Origin: UBA1535 sp002323775
GTDB taxonomy: Bacteria > Bacillota > Clostridia > Tissierellales > Sedimentibacteraceae
NCBI GenBank assembly: GCA_031993545.1
Contig: DAMAHZ010000007.1
Span: forward strand, 19,257 to 83,256
DNA: 64,000 nucleotides
Direction of reading: 5' to 3'
In this document: in pieces, positions 17,439 through 26,440 of the stretch
How positions within the stretch are numbered: position 1 is the first letter of the stretch
Layout: each line of letters opens with the position of its first letter
Position numbers and translations under genes: made by a program
The notes under the pieces: generated by a model
Told to the model about the DNA's origin: nothing
The model's database searches: none
Seen by the model: only the letters and a program-made list of their open reading frames with translations

Positions 17439-18716
17439 TTGTTTGAAACAATGAGAAATGCATGGAAGATACCTGATTTACGTAAAAAGATACTTTTTAC
17501 ACTTATGATGATATTGGTATATAGACTAGGAGCTGTTATACCAGTACCATTTATAAATCGTGAGGTAATTAAAAGTATATTTGAAAACTCAGGTCAAGGC
17601 GCAGGAATTTTAGATTTCTTTAACCTTATGGCTGGGGGTTCATTTAAGGACTTTACAGTATTTGCGCTTAACATTTATCCTTACATTACATCATCGATTA
17701 TTCTTCAATTATTGGCAATAGCTTTCCCTAAGCTTGAAGAAATTTTCAAGCGTGAAGATGGAAAGAAAATAATGGGACAATGGACTAGATATATTACAGT
17801 TATATTGGCAGTAATTCAAGCTATAGCATATAGCGTAGGATTTTTCAATCAAGCTGTTATAGACAAAAGCTTTTTTGCAATGACAACTGTAGTCATAGTA
17901 CTAACAGCGGGAACAGCATTTTTGATGTGGTTAGGGGAACAAATAACAGAAAAAGGAATTGGAAACGGAATATCAATCATAATATTTGCAGGTATAGTAT
18001 CAAGAATACCTCATGATATTGGACAGACAATTGCTTTGTTTAGTGTTGGAACGGTAAAAATTTGGGAAATATTAATCTTCTTAGTATTTGCATTCATTAT
18101 CATAGTAGGAGTTATTGCTATTCAGCAAGCTGAAAGAAAGATAAATGTTCAATATGCAAAAAGAGTAGTAGGAAGAAAAATGTACGGCGGTCAAAGCACT
18201 CATATACCTTTGAAAGTGCTTATGGCAGGAGTTATGCCAGTTATATTCGCATCAACATTCTTGCAAATACCACAGACATTAGCATTCTTTATTCCAAGTT
18301 GGAGTAATGGAATATCATACTGGTTTTCAATGAGCCCTGGAACTCCAGGTATTTGGATTTATTCAATACTGAACACACTTGTTATAATATTCTTTACTTA
18401 CTTCTATACTGCTATACAATTCAATCCTTTTGAATATGCGAATAATTTAAGAGATAATGGTGGATTTATACCTGGTATAAGACCGGGCAGACCAACAGCA
18501 GATTATTTGAAGAAGGTTTTGAATAGAGTAACGATTGTTGGAGCTGTAGCACTTGCTGTTATAGCAGCTACACCAACACTGGTTTTTGCTTTTACTAACT
18601 TAAAAGTACAGTTTGGTGGAACTTCATTATTAATCGCTACAGGTGTAGCTTTGGAGACAATGCAACAGATAGAATCTCAAATGATGATGAGACATTATAA
18701 AGGATTCTTAAAATAA
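17439..18716 (+). CDS. secY: Preprotein translocase channel subunit SecY
   Basis: Pore of the Sec translocase in the cytoplasmic membrane. 425 aa with ten predicted membrane spans. The start NAWKIPDLRKK, the plug region near GILDFFNLMAGG, and the cytoplasmic loop QQAERKINVQYAKR are typical. The TTG start at 17439 directly abuts rplO; AGAGGTGA upstream is the site. Spc operon, as in most bacteria. Confidence 0.98.
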   Translation: MFETMRNAWKIPDLRKKILFTLMMILVYRLGAVIPVPFINREVIKSIFENSGQGAGILDFFNLMAGGSFKDFTVFALNIYPYITSSIILQLLAIAFPKLEEIFKREDGKKIMGQWTRYITVILAVIQAIAYSVGFFNQAVIDKSFFAMTTVVIVLTAGTAFLMWLGEQITEKGIGNGISIIIFAGIVSRIPHDIGQTIALFSVGTVKIWEILIFLVFAFIIIVGVIAIQQAERKINVQYAKRVVGRKMYGGQSTHIPLKVLMAGVMPVIFASTFLQIPQTLAFFIPSWSNGISYWFSMSPGTPGIWIYSILNTLVIIFFTYFYTAIQFNPFEYANNLRDNGGFIPGIRPGRPTADYLKKVLNRVTIVGAVALAVIAATPTLVFAFTNLKVQFGGTSLLIATGVALETMQQIESQMMMRHYKGFLK

Positions 18717-18782
18717 AACTACTAAAGTAAAATGCCTACATGCACAGACATGCAGACAATTATTAAAGAGGAGATTGCTGTA

Positions 18783-19430
18783 ATGATAGCTATATTGTTA
18801 GGACCTTCCGGTGCTGGAAAAGGCACTCAGGCGAAAGCAATAGTAAATGAATTTAATATTTTGCATATTTCTACTGGAGATATATTCAGAAGAAATATAG
18901 AGGAAGAGACAGAAGTTGGAAAAAAAGTAAAGAAATATCTTGACGACGGAGCGTTAGTTCCGGATGATTTGACTATAGAAATTGTCAAAAATAGAATCTC
19001 ACAGGATGATTGTAAAGATGGATTTTTACTAGACGGTTTTCCAAGGACTATTGAACAAGCAAATGCATTTGATAAATTGCTTAGTGATATGGGACAAAAA
19101 TTAGACTATGTTGTAAATCTGGAGATAGATTTAGAGTTATTGATAGAGCGTACAGCTGGTAGAAGAGTTTGTAAAAACTGCGGTCGCTCTTATCATGTAG
19201 TTTATAATAAACCAAAGCGTGAAGGTATCTGTGATGAATGCGGTGGAGAATTGTATCAAAGAAAAGACGACGTCAAGGAAAATGTAATAAAAAGACTTGA
19301 TGTTTATACTAAACAAACAAAACCATTAATAGAATATTATACCAATAAAAAGGTAATACTAAATATTGATGGTGATCAAACAATAGAAAAAGTAAGAAAA
19401 GACATAATTTCAGGATTAAGAGGCGAGTAA
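18783..19430 (+). CDS. adk: Adenylate kinase
   Basis: Interconverts ATP + AMP and 2 ADP in the cytosol. The P-loop GPSGAGKGTQ and DGFPRT motif are intact. The long LID carries four cysteines (CKNCGRSY and CDECGG), the zinc-binding Gram-positive form. I chose ATG 18783 (MIAILLGPSGAGKG, 215 aa), the canonical N-terminus with GAGGAG 9 bases upstream; the frame is open further up to 18732 without family support. Confidence 0.96.
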   Translation: MIAILLGPSGAGKGTQAKAIVNEFNILHISTGDIFRRNIEEETEVGKKVKKYLDDGALVPDDLTIEIVKNRISQDDCKDGFLLDGFPRTIEQANAFDKLLSDMGQKLDYVVNLEIDLELLIERTAGRRVCKNCGRSYHVVYNKPKREGICDECGGELYQRKDDVKENVIKRLDVYTKQTKPLIEYYTNKKVILNIDGDQTIEKVRKDIISGLRGE

Positions 19431-19431
19431 T

Positions 19432-20181
19432 ATGATTATTATCAAGACTCAACGAGAAATAGAAATTATGAGGAAAGCTGGAAGGATAGTCGCAGGAGCG
19501 CATGATTTGGTCAAAAGACATATTAGACCGGGCATAAGCACTATAGAGCTTGACAAGATGGTCGAAGAATATATCAGATCTTGCAATGCTATTCCTGCAT
19601 TTAAAGGCTATAACGGTTTTCCTGCCTCAATATGCACATCTGTCAATGAGGAGGTTGTTCATGGAATCCCCTCTTCATCAGTTAAGCTAAAGGCTGGAGA
19701 CATTATTAGTGTTGATATAGGCTCAGTGTTTGAAGGCTATGTTGGTGATGGAGCGAAAACATACCCAGTTGGCCAGATAGACAGTGAAAAGGAAAAACTA
19801 ATTAAGGTCACAAGACAGAGTTTTTATGAGGGCATTAAGTATGCAAAACCTGGATTTAGATTGTCAGATATATCGCATGCTATTCAAACTTATGCTGAAA
19901 GCTTCGGATTTTCTGTTGTAAGAGATTTCGTAGGGCATGGTGTTGGAAAAAAAATGCACGAGGAACCTCAGATACCAAACTTCGGTAGTCCTGGTAAGGG
20001 TCCGAGGTTGCAAAAGGGCATGGTTTTAGCAATAGAGCCTATGATAAATGCAGGAAAATATCATGTGAATATTTTAAGCAATGATTGGACTGTAGTTACA
20101 CTTGATGGCAAACCATCTGCGCATTATGAGCATACAATTGCCATAACAGATGGAGAACCGGAGTTATTGACTATATTGTAA
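19432..20181 (+). CDS. map: Methionine aminopeptidase, type I
   Basis: Removes the initiator methionine from nascent proteins. 249 aa. The five metal ligands are in their usual contexts: D in SVDIGSVFEG, D in GDGAKTY, H in GHGVGKKMHEEP, E in AIEPM and E in HYEHTI. Starts one base after adk; operon secY-adk-map-KOW-infA. Confidence 0.97.
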   Translation: MIIIKTQREIEIMRKAGRIVAGAHDLVKRHIRPGISTIELDKMVEEYIRSCNAIPAFKGYNGFPASICTSVNEEVVHGIPSSSVKLKAGDIISVDIGSVFEGYVGDGAKTYPVGQIDSEKEKLIKVTRQSFYEGIKYAKPGFRLSDISHAIQTYAESFGFSVVRDFVGHGVGKKMHEEPQIPNFGSPGKGPRLQKGMVLAIEPMINAGKYHVNILSNDWTVVTLDGKPSAHYEHTIAITDGEPELLTIL

Positions 20182-20192
20182 GAGGTGAATTA

Positions 20193-20477
20193 ATGGATAC
20201 AACATTTGGTTTGCAAAAAGGTCAAGTTGTAAAATCGAAGGCAGGAAGAGACAAGAATAGGGTTTTTGTGATATTCGATATTATAGACGATAGCTTTGTT
20301 TTAGTTGTAGATGGTGACTTAAGAAAATTAAGCTCACCAAAGAAAAAGAAAATAAAGCATCTTATCGTTTATAATGCGATTTTAGAGGAATTTATCAATA
20401 TGTTGAAAAGTAATCAAAAAATCAATGATGCTACTGTAAGAAAGCTCTTAGAGCCATTCTTGACAGATAAGCGTTAG
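20193..20477 (+). CDS. KOW-domain RNA-binding protein (L14e/L6e/L27e-like)
   Basis: 94-aa protein with the KOW pattern GQVVKSKAGRDKNRVFVI, followed by VLVVDGDLRKLSSPKKKK. Relatives in Clostridia sit between map and infA exactly as here and resemble archaeal/eukaryotic L14e-type proteins. Ribosome association is likely but unproven. AGAGGTG before the ATG. Confidence 0.85.
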   Translation: MDTTFGLQKGQVVKSKAGRDKNRVFVIFDIIDDSFVLVVDGDLRKLSSPKKKKIKHLIVYNAILEEFINMLKSNQKINDATVRKLLEPFLTDKR

Positions 20478-20496
20478 AATGGGGGTTGAGAAATCA

Positions 20497-20715
20497 ATGT
20501 CCAAAAAGGATGTAATAGAAGTAGAAGGAAAAGTTCTCGAAGCTTTGCCAAATGCAATGTTTAAAGTTGTTCTTCAAAATGGACATCAGATACTTGCTCA
20601 TATTTCAGGTAAACTGAGAATGAACTATATCAAAATCATTGAAGGAGACGAGGTTGCTGTTGAGTTATCACCTTATGATTTAACAAGAGGTAGAATAACT
20701 TGGAGGAAGAAGTAA
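20497..20715 (+). CDS. infA: Translation initiation factor IF-1
   Basis: OB-fold factor that occupies the A site during initiation. I chose ATG 20497 (MSKKDVIEVEGKV), giving the canonical 72 aa; the ATG at 20479 would add six unsupported residues and precedes the GGGGGT site. ALPNAMFKVVLQNGH and SPYDLTRGRI are diagnostic. Confidence 0.97.
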   Translation: MSKKDVIEVEGKVLEALPNAMFKVVLQNGHQILAHISGKLRMNYIKIIEGDEVAVELSPYDLTRGRITWRKK

Positions 20716-20748
20716 AGAGCATACCTTAAAGAAAGGAATGTGGTTGGA

Positions 20749-20862
20749 ATGAAGATAAGACCATCAGTAAAACCAATTTGTGAAAAATGTAAGATTATAA
20801 AAAGAAAAGGCAAAGTAATGGTAATTTGTGAAAATCCAAAGCACAAACAAAAGCAAGGATAG
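20749..20862 (+). CDS. rpmJ: 50S ribosomal protein L36
   Basis: 37-aa protein translated MKIRPSVKPICEKCK, with the C-x2-C-x12-C-x4-H zinc motif (CEKC, then CENPKH) intact. An AGAAAGGA site lies 11 bases upstream. Located between infA and rpsM as in most Firmicutes. Confidence 0.97.
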   Translation: MKIRPSVKPICEKCKIIKRKGKVMVICENPKHKQKQG

Positions 20863-20892
20863 TACTAATATTGAAAAAAATATTAATTAGTA
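20863..20892 (+). other. Hairpin between rpmJ and rpsM
   Basis: TACTAATATT just after the rpmJ stop can pair with the AATATTAATTAGTA stretch (bulged) that follows an A-rich loop. There is no U-run. It resembles the other intergenic hairpins of this superoperon. Confidence 0.4.
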
Positions 20893-20957
20893 TGAGCGCA
20901 AGATATCAAACTACAAAAACAAAAAGGTAAACGAAAAACGTAGGAGGTGTACGCTTA

Positions 20958-21326
20958 ATGGCCAGAATAGCTGGTGTTGACTTACCAAGAGATAAAAGAG
21001 TAGAAATAGGCTTAACTTATATATTCGGTATAGGAAGACCTACTTCAAGAAAAATACTCAAAATAACAGGTGTTAATCCTGATATAAGAGTAAAAGATTT
21101 GACAGAAGATGACGTAGCAAAATTAAGAGCAGAAATAGACAAACACCCTGTAGAAGGTGACTTAAGGAGAGAGATTTCTTTAAACATAAAGAGATTAAAA
21201 GAAATCAACTGTTACAGAGGCTTAAGACACAAAAAGGGATTGCCTGTAAGAGGACAAAATACTAAAAATAATGCAAGAACAAGAAAAGGTCCTAAAAAAA
21301 TCGCAGGAAAGAAGAATAAGAAATAG
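20958..21326 (+). CDS. rpsM: 30S ribosomal protein S13
   Basis: Head protein bridging to the 50S subunit and contacting P-site tRNA. 122 aa. MARIAGVDLPRDKRV, GLRHKKGLPVRGQNTKNNARTRKG and a lysine-rich tail are typical. AGGAGG before the ATG; alpha operon. Confidence 0.98.
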   Translation: MARIAGVDLPRDKRVEIGLTYIFGIGRPTSRKILKITGVNPDIRVKDLTEDDVAKLRAEIDKHPVEGDLRREISLNIKRLKEINCYRGLRHKKGLPVRGQNTKNNARTRKGPKKIAGKKNKK

Positions 21327-21338
21327 GAGGTGACTTAA

Positions 21339-21740
21339 ATGGCTGCAAAAAAACAAGTAAAAAATACAAGAGTTAGAAAAAAAGAACGTAAGAATATTGA
21401 AAAAGGTCAGGCTCATATTAAGTCAACCTTTAACAATACATTAGTAACATTGACTGATATGCAAGGAAATGCAATTTCTTGGGCAAGTTCAGGACAATTA
21501 GGATTTAAAGGTTCAAAGAAATCCACTCCATACGCTGCATCTATGGTAGCTGAGCAAGCTGCTAAGGGAGCTATGGATCACGGTTTAAAAACAATAGAAG
21601 TATACGTTAAGGGACCTGGTGCAGGAAGAGAAGCTGCTATAAGATCATTGCAAGCAGCTGGTTTAGAAGTAAGCATGATAAAAGATGTTACTCCAATACC
21701 TCACAATGGCTGTAGACCGCCTAAACGTAGAAGAGTATAG
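21339..21740 (+). CDS. rpsK: 30S ribosomal protein S11
   Basis: Platform protein of the 30S subunit. 133 aa. GQAHIKSTFNNTLVTLTD, VKGPGAGREAAIR and the C-terminal TPIPHNGCRPPKRRRV are diagnostic. AGGAGG before the ATG. Confidence 0.98.
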   Translation: MAAKKQVKNTRVRKKERKNIEKGQAHIKSTFNNTLVTLTDMQGNAISWASSGQLGFKGSKKSTPYAASMVAEQAAKGAMDHGLKTIEVYVKGPGAGREAAIRSLQAAGLEVSMIKDVTPIPHNGCRPPKRRRV

Positions 21741-21758
21741 GAAAGGTGAGGTGAAAAG

Positions 21759-22382
21759 ATGGCAAGATATACTGGACCTGTATGCAGACTTTGCAGAAGA
21801 GAAGGACTTAAACTATACTTAAAGGGTGACAGATGTTATACTGATAAGTGTTCTATTGGTAGAAGAAATTCTGCTCCTGGTCAGCACGGACAAAATAAAA
21901 AGAAACTTACTAACCACGGTATACAGTTAAGAGAAAAGCAAAAGGTTAAGAGATATTATGGTGTATTAGAAGGACAATTTGCTGAATATTTCAATATTGC
22001 TAATAAAATGCAAGGAGTAACAGGTAATAATCTATTATCTCTATTAGAGCAAAGATTTGATAATGTTGTTTATAGATTAGGCTTTGCTGCTTCAAGAGCT
22101 GAAGCAAGACAATTAGTAGTACATGGACATTTTACACTTAATGGTAAAAAAGCTGATGTACCTTCTATGATTCTTAAAGTAGGCGATGAAATAGCTGTTA
22201 AAGAAACAAGCAAAAGCCTGCCTAAGTTCAAATCTATAGTTGAAAACCATAAAGTTACTGTGGCTCAATGGTTACAAGTAGAGCCTGATAATTTTAAGGG
22301 TAGAATAATAGCTATACCTACTAAGGCAGATATAGAATTACCGATTGAAGAACATCTAATTGTTGAGTGGTACTCTAAATAA
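21759..22382 (+). CDS. rpsD: 30S ribosomal protein S4
   Basis: Primary 16S-binding protein and, in E. coli, alpha-operon repressor. 207 aa. The N-terminus carries a Cys4 zinc finger (CRLCRREGLKLY, CYTDKC), and the S4 RNA-binding domain begins RLGFAASRAEARQLVVHGH. An in-operon rpsD is usual in Clostridia (in Bacillus it is separate). AGGTGAGG before the ATG. Confidence 0.97.
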   Translation: MARYTGPVCRLCRREGLKLYLKGDRCYTDKCSIGRRNSAPGQHGQNKKKLTNHGIQLREKQKVKRYYGVLEGQFAEYFNIANKMQGVTGNNLLSLLEQRFDNVVYRLGFAASRAEARQLVVHGHFTLNGKKADVPSMILKVGDEIAVKETSKSLPKFKSIVENHKVTVAQWLQVEPDNFKGRIIAIPTKADIELPIEEHLIVEWYSK

Positions 22383-22441
22383 TGACTAATTTAAGAATTA
22401 TTACCCTCGACATAATAATAAAAATCTAAGGAGGGTTTGGG

Positions 22442-23389
22442 ATGATCGAAATTGAAAAACCTAATATTACCTTAATTGATAAAAATGATAAAAATACTTA
22501 TGGCAAGATAGTTCTTGAACCATTAGAAAGAGGATATGGAACAACTTTAGGGAATTCATTAAGAAGAATACTTCTTTCATCGTTACCTGGTGCTGCTGTG
22601 ACATCAATCAATATTCAAGGTGTGTTACATGAATTTTCAACCATACCAGGAGTAAGAGAAGATGTTTCAGAAATAATTCTTAACATTAAAAATATCGCTG
22701 CTATAAAGCGTGTTAATGAACCCGTTCAATTATTAATTGATGCAAAGGGTCCAAAAGAGGTTACAGCTGCGGATATAATTACTGGTGTAGATGTAGAAAT
22801 TGTAAATGAAGATTTGCATATTGCTACTCTTGAGGAAGGTGCAGAGCTGATTATTGAGATGGAAATGGAATCAGGACGTGGCTATGTAGTTTCTGAAAGA
22901 AACAAGAAAGAAAATCAAAGCATAGGTGTAATTCCTATTGACTCGATTTATACACCAGTGAAAAAAGTTAATTTCACAGTAGAGGACACTAGGGTTGGTA
23001 ATAGAACAGACTTTGATAAGTTGACACTTGAAGTTTGGACTAATGGTACGACTGAACCTGTTGAAGCCGTAGCATTGGGAGCTAAAATATTGAACGAGCA
23101 TCTTAATCTGTTCATCGCATTGACTGAACGTGTTAATGAAGTTGAGATAATGGTTGAAAAAGAAGAAGATGTTAAAGAGAAAGTCTTAGAAATGACAATA
23201 GAGGAACTTGATTTATCGGTTAGATCATATAACTGTCTAAAGAGAGCAGGAATAAATTCTGTTGAAGAACTTACTTACAAATCTGATGAAGATATGATGA
23301 AAGTAAGAAATCTTGGTAAGAAATCTTTAGATGAAGTTCAGAAAAAACTTGAAGAATTAGGTTTATCTTTGAGAAAAAACGAAAATTAG
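22442..23389 (+). CDS. rpoA: DNA-directed RNA polymerase subunit alpha
   Basis: Assembly scaffold of RNA polymerase; its C-terminal domain contacts UP elements and activators. 315 aa. The N-terminal domain has EPLERGYGTTLGNSLRRILLSS; the C-terminal helix-hairpin-helix has LSVRSYNCLKRAGI and NLGKKSLDEVQ. AGGAGG before the ATG; alpha operon. Confidence 0.98.
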   Translation: MIEIEKPNITLIDKNDKNTYGKIVLEPLERGYGTTLGNSLRRILLSSLPGAAVTSINIQGVLHEFSTIPGVREDVSEIILNIKNIAAIKRVNEPVQLLIDAKGPKEVTAADIITGVDVEIVNEDLHIATLEEGAELIIEMEMESGRGYVVSERNKKENQSIGVIPIDSIYTPVKKVNFTVEDTRVGNRTDFDKLTLEVWTNGTTEPVEAVALGAKILNEHLNLFIALTERVNEVEIMVEKEEDVKEKVLEMTIEELDLSVRSYNCLKRAGINSVEELTYKSDEDMMKVRNLGKKSLDEVQKKLEELGLSLRKNEN

Positions 23390-23409
23390 ATTCATAAGGA
23401 GGGCTAAGC

Positions 23410-23751
23410 ATGGGTATGCACAGAAAGCTTGGTCGCCCAACTTATCATAGAGTAGCCATGTTAAGAAACTTGACAGCAAGTTTGTTAACTAATGGAAAAA
23501 TCGTAACTACTACAACTCGTGCAAAAGAGTTAAGAAAAGTTGCTGAAAAAATGATTACTCTTGGAAAAAGAGGCGATCTACATGCAAGACGTCAAGCATT
23601 AGCATATATATATGACAAGGATGTTGTATATAAATTATTTGAAGAAATTGCTCCTAAGTATGCCGAAAGAAACGGAGGCTATACGAGAATAATGAAAATA
23701 GGACCTCGTAGAGGCGACGCGGCAGAAATGGCGATAATTGAATTAGTTTAA
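23410..23751 (+). CDS. rplQ: 50S ribosomal protein L17
   Basis: 50S protein near the tunnel exit, 113 aa, the short bacterial form. MHRKLGRPTYHRVAMLRNL and TTTRAKELRKVAEKMI are diagnostic. AGGAGG before the ATG. Last gene of the superoperon, followed by a clear terminator. Confidence 0.98.
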   Translation: MGMHRKLGRPTYHRVAMLRNLTASLLTNGKIVTTTTRAKELRKVAEKMITLGKRGDLHARRQALAYIYDKDVVYKLFEEIAPKYAERNGGYTRIMKIGPRRGDAAEMAIIELV

Positions 23752-23760
23752 AATTGATGT

Positions 23761-23793
23761 GAAAAGACAGGGGTACGTTTCTCCTGTCTTTTC
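23761..23793 (+). terminator. Terminator of the S10-spc-alpha superoperon
   Basis: GAAAAGACAGG (23761-23771) pairs perfectly with CCTGTCTTTTC (23783-23793), an 11-bp stem with an 11-nt loop, 10 bases after the rplQ stop. Confidence 0.8.
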
Positions 23794-23847
23794 TCAAAGA
23801 TTTGCTTATATTGAATTATTGTAGTTAAAAATAATTTATTAAAATTA

Positions 23848-23881
23848 TTATTAAGCCTTGAAATTTTTTAAGGTTTAATAA
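23848..23881 (+). terminator. Second hairpin before ecfA1
   Basis: TTATTAAGCCTT (23848-23859) pairs with AAGGTTTAATAA (23870-23881) with one G-U pair and a T-rich loop. It lies 45 bases before ecfA1 and could be a backup terminator or a leader hairpin. Confidence 0.4.
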
Positions 23882-23925
23882 TGATTTTAATGATAATATA
23901 CGTATGATGAATTAGGAGGTTTTGC

Positions 23926-24747
23926 ATGGATATAATTAAAATAGAAAATGTAAAATATAAATATAATGATGCCGATAAAAATGCTTTAAACGGAATTAAC
24001 TTAAATATAAGAAAAGGTGAATTTACAGCTGTTCTTGGACATAATGGGTCGGGAAAATCAACATTAGCAAAACTCATAAACTCTTTGCTTTTGCCAACTG
24101 AGGGCAAAATTTATGTAAATGAAATGGATACCTCTGATGATAGCAAGCTTTGGGATGTTAGACAAACAGCTGGCATGGTATTTCAAAATCCGGATAATCA
24201 ATTAGTTGCGACTATTGTTGAAGAAGATATAGCATTTGGACCTGAAAATCAAGGAGTAGAGCCGTCAGAGATAAGAAAAAGAGTTGATGATGCTTTAAAT
24301 GCTGTAGGAATGTATGAATTTAGGAAAAGACCACCGCACCTTCTATCAGGAGGACAAAAGCAAAGAATTGCAATTGCCGGAGTTCTTGCTTTAAATTCCG
24401 AATGTATAATTTTAGATGAGCCTACAGCTATGCTTGATCCATCTGGAAGAAAAGAAGTAATTGAAACAATTAAAAAGCTTAATAAAGAAGAAGGAAAGAC
24501 AATTCTTCTGATAACACATTATATGGATGAGGCTGTTCAAGCGGATAGAGTAATAATAATGGATAAAGGCACTGTAAAAATTGATGGAACACCAAAGGAA
24601 GTTTTCAAAAATGTTGAGAGAATTAAAAAATATGGTTTAGATGTTCCACAGGTTACAGAGCTTGCGTATGAGTTATCATTAGAAGGTATAGATATCCCAA
24701 CTGATTTGATAACTAAAAAGGAATTGGTGGATGAATTATGTCGATAA
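23926..24747 (+). CDS. ecfA1: ECF transporter ATPase EcfA1
   Basis: One of the two ATPases of the energy-coupling-factor module that powers vitamin and trace-nutrient S-components. 273 aa. Walker A GHNGSGKST (about residue 39), signature LSGGQKQRIAIAG, Walker B CIILDEPTAMLD. Overlaps ecfA2 by 10 bases; operon ecfA1-ecfA2-ecfT-truA. Confidence 0.96.
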   Translation: MDIIKIENVKYKYNDADKNALNGINLNIRKGEFTAVLGHNGSGKSTLAKLINSLLLPTEGKIYVNEMDTSDDSKLWDVRQTAGMVFQNPDNQLVATIVEEDIAFGPENQGVEPSEIRKRVDDALNAVGMYEFRKRPPHLLSGGQKQRIAIAGVLALNSECIILDEPTAMLDPSGRKEVIETIKKLNKEEGKTILLITHYMDEAVQADRVIIMDKGTVKIDGTPKEVFKNVERIKKYGLDVPQVTELAYELSLEGIDIPTDLITKKELVDELCR

Positions 24748-25601
24748 AAACAGAAAATATAATATACGTTTATGGTGAGGGAACACCTTTCAAAACTATT
24801 GCTTTAAATGATGTCAGCATAGACATTGAAAAGGGCGATTTTGTTGGAATAATAGGTCATACTGGCTCAGGTAAATCTACTCTTATTCAGCTTTTAAATG
24901 GCTTAGAGCTACCTGCTTCCGGAAAGGTAATAGTAGATGATAAGCATGTTGGCTCTGATAAGTCAGAGCTTAGAAAAATAAGACAAAGTGTCGGACTTGT
25001 ATTTCAATATCCTGAGTATCAATTGTTTGAGGAAACAGTTGAAAAAGATGTAGCCTTTGGACCATTGAATTTGGGATTGCCTGAATCGGAAATAAATATA
25101 AGAGTAAAAGAGTCATTGCAAGCAGTTGGATTTGATTATAATGATATTAAGGATAAATCTCCATTTGATTTAAGCGGAGGACAAAAAAGAAGAGTTGCTA
25201 TAGCAGGAGTTCTTGCTATGAAGACTGATTATCTAATTCTTGATGAGCCTACAGCAGGACTTGACCCAGCAGGAAGAAATGAAATTTTTGAGCAGATAAA
25301 AAGATTGCACAAAGCTAATAATCAGACGGTAATATTGGTTTCTCATAGCATGGAAGATATTGCTAAATTAGTAGAAAAAGTTATAGTATTATATAAGGGA
25401 AAAGTACATATGCAGGGTTCACCTAAAGAGATTTATAGAAATGCACAGGAGCTTGTAAAAATCGGTTTAGGAGTACCTCAAATAGTTGAAGTTGTTATGG
25501 AGCTAAGGAAAAATGGCTTTAATATAAAAGATGATATTATAACTGTTGAAGAAGCTAAAAATGAAATCATCAAGGAACTAAGGAGAAGAAGAAATGTTTA
25601 A
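24738..25601 (+). CDS. ecfA2: ECF transporter ATPase EcfA2
   Basis: Second ATPase of the ECF module, 287 aa. Walker A GHTGSGKST, signature LSGGQKRRVAIAG, Walker B YLILDEPTAGLD, with the Q-loop FQYPEYQLFEET. Overlaps ecfA1 by 10 and ecfT by 8 bases, indicating coupled synthesis of the heterotrimer. Confidence 0.96.
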   Translation: MSIKTENIIYVYGEGTPFKTIALNDVSIDIEKGDFVGIIGHTGSGKSTLIQLLNGLELPASGKVIVDDKHVGSDKSELRKIRQSVGLVFQYPEYQLFEETVEKDVAFGPLNLGLPESEINIRVKESLQAVGFDYNDIKDKSPFDLSGGQKRRVAIAGVLAMKTDYLILDEPTAGLDPAGRNEIFEQIKRLHKANNQTVILVSHSMEDIAKLVEKVIVLYKGKVHMQGSPKEIYRNAQELVKIGLGVPQIVEVVMELRKNGFNIKDDIITVEEAKNEIIKELRRRRNV

Positions 25602-26391
25602 AAATCTTACTATCGGTCAGCATTACCCAATCGAATCCTTGGTGCATGAGCTTGATCCAAGACTTAAAATTTTAATAACATTTGCATACATAGTATCACT
25701 GTTTATTATACAAAGCTTTCCTGTGTACATTTTAGTTTTGTTATTTTTGGCTTTAACTATAAGCTTCTCAAAGGTACCTATAAAATTTGTTTTAAAAGGA
25801 CTTAAACCTATATTTGTAATAATATTAATTACATTTTTTATAAATTTATTTATGACACCTGGCGAGCAAATTTTCAAATTATTTTTCTTGAAAGTGACAA
25901 AAGAAGGTGTTTATCAAGCAGGTTTTATGGCTTTAAGATTAGTTTTACTAATAATGGGTACATCTATTTTGACGCTTACTACTTCTCCAATACTTTTGAC
26001 AGATGGTATAGAACGCCTATTAAGTCCGTTTAAAAGAATTGGCTTACCGGCACATGAGTTAGCTATGATGATGACAATTGCTCTAAGATTTATACCGACA
26101 CTTATGGAAGAAACAGAAAAAATTATGAAAGCACAGAAGGCAAGAGGTGCAGATTTTGAAAGTGGAAATATTATAAATAGGGCTAAAAATTTAGTTCCTC
26201 TTTTAGTTCCGTTGTTTATAAGTGCTTTTAGACGAGCTGATGAGCTTGCTATGGCTATGGAATCAAGATGCTATAGAGGCGGCGAAAACAGAACTAGAAT
26301 GAGACAGTTAGTTTTTAGAAGAAATGATTATATTGCACTTATAGTTTTTTTAGTTTATTTTGCAGCTATTATTGTTAGTAGATTTATTTAA
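25594..26391 (+). CDS. ecfT: ECF transporter transmembrane coupling protein EcfT
   Basis: Membrane scaffold connecting EcfA1A2 to interchangeable S-components. 265 aa with several hydrophobic spans. The two ATPase-coupling arginine motifs are visible: KAQKARGADFESG and ESRCYRGGENRTR. QueT, encoded 8.7 kb downstream, is a candidate client. Confidence 0.96.
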   Translation: MFKNLTIGQHYPIESLVHELDPRLKILITFAYIVSLFIIQSFPVYILVLLFLALTISFSKVPIKFVLKGLKPIFVIILITFFINLFMTPGEQIFKLFFLKVTKEGVYQAGFMALRLVLLIMGTSILTLTTSPILLTDGIERLLSPFKRIGLPAHELAMMMTIALRFIPTLMEETEKIMKAQKARGADFESGNIINRAKNLVPLLVPLFISAFRRADELAMAMESRCYRGGENRTRMRQLVFRRNDYIALIVFLVYFAAIIVSRFI

Positions 26392-26440
26392 TAAGAGCGA
26401 AACTCGTTTTGTTATTTATAAAATTATAAAGGTAAAAGAA

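Noticed and set aside
26360..26440. N-terminal extension of TruA into ecfT
   Set aside because: The extra 27 residues overlap ecfT, lack a ribosome binding site and are not in the family.
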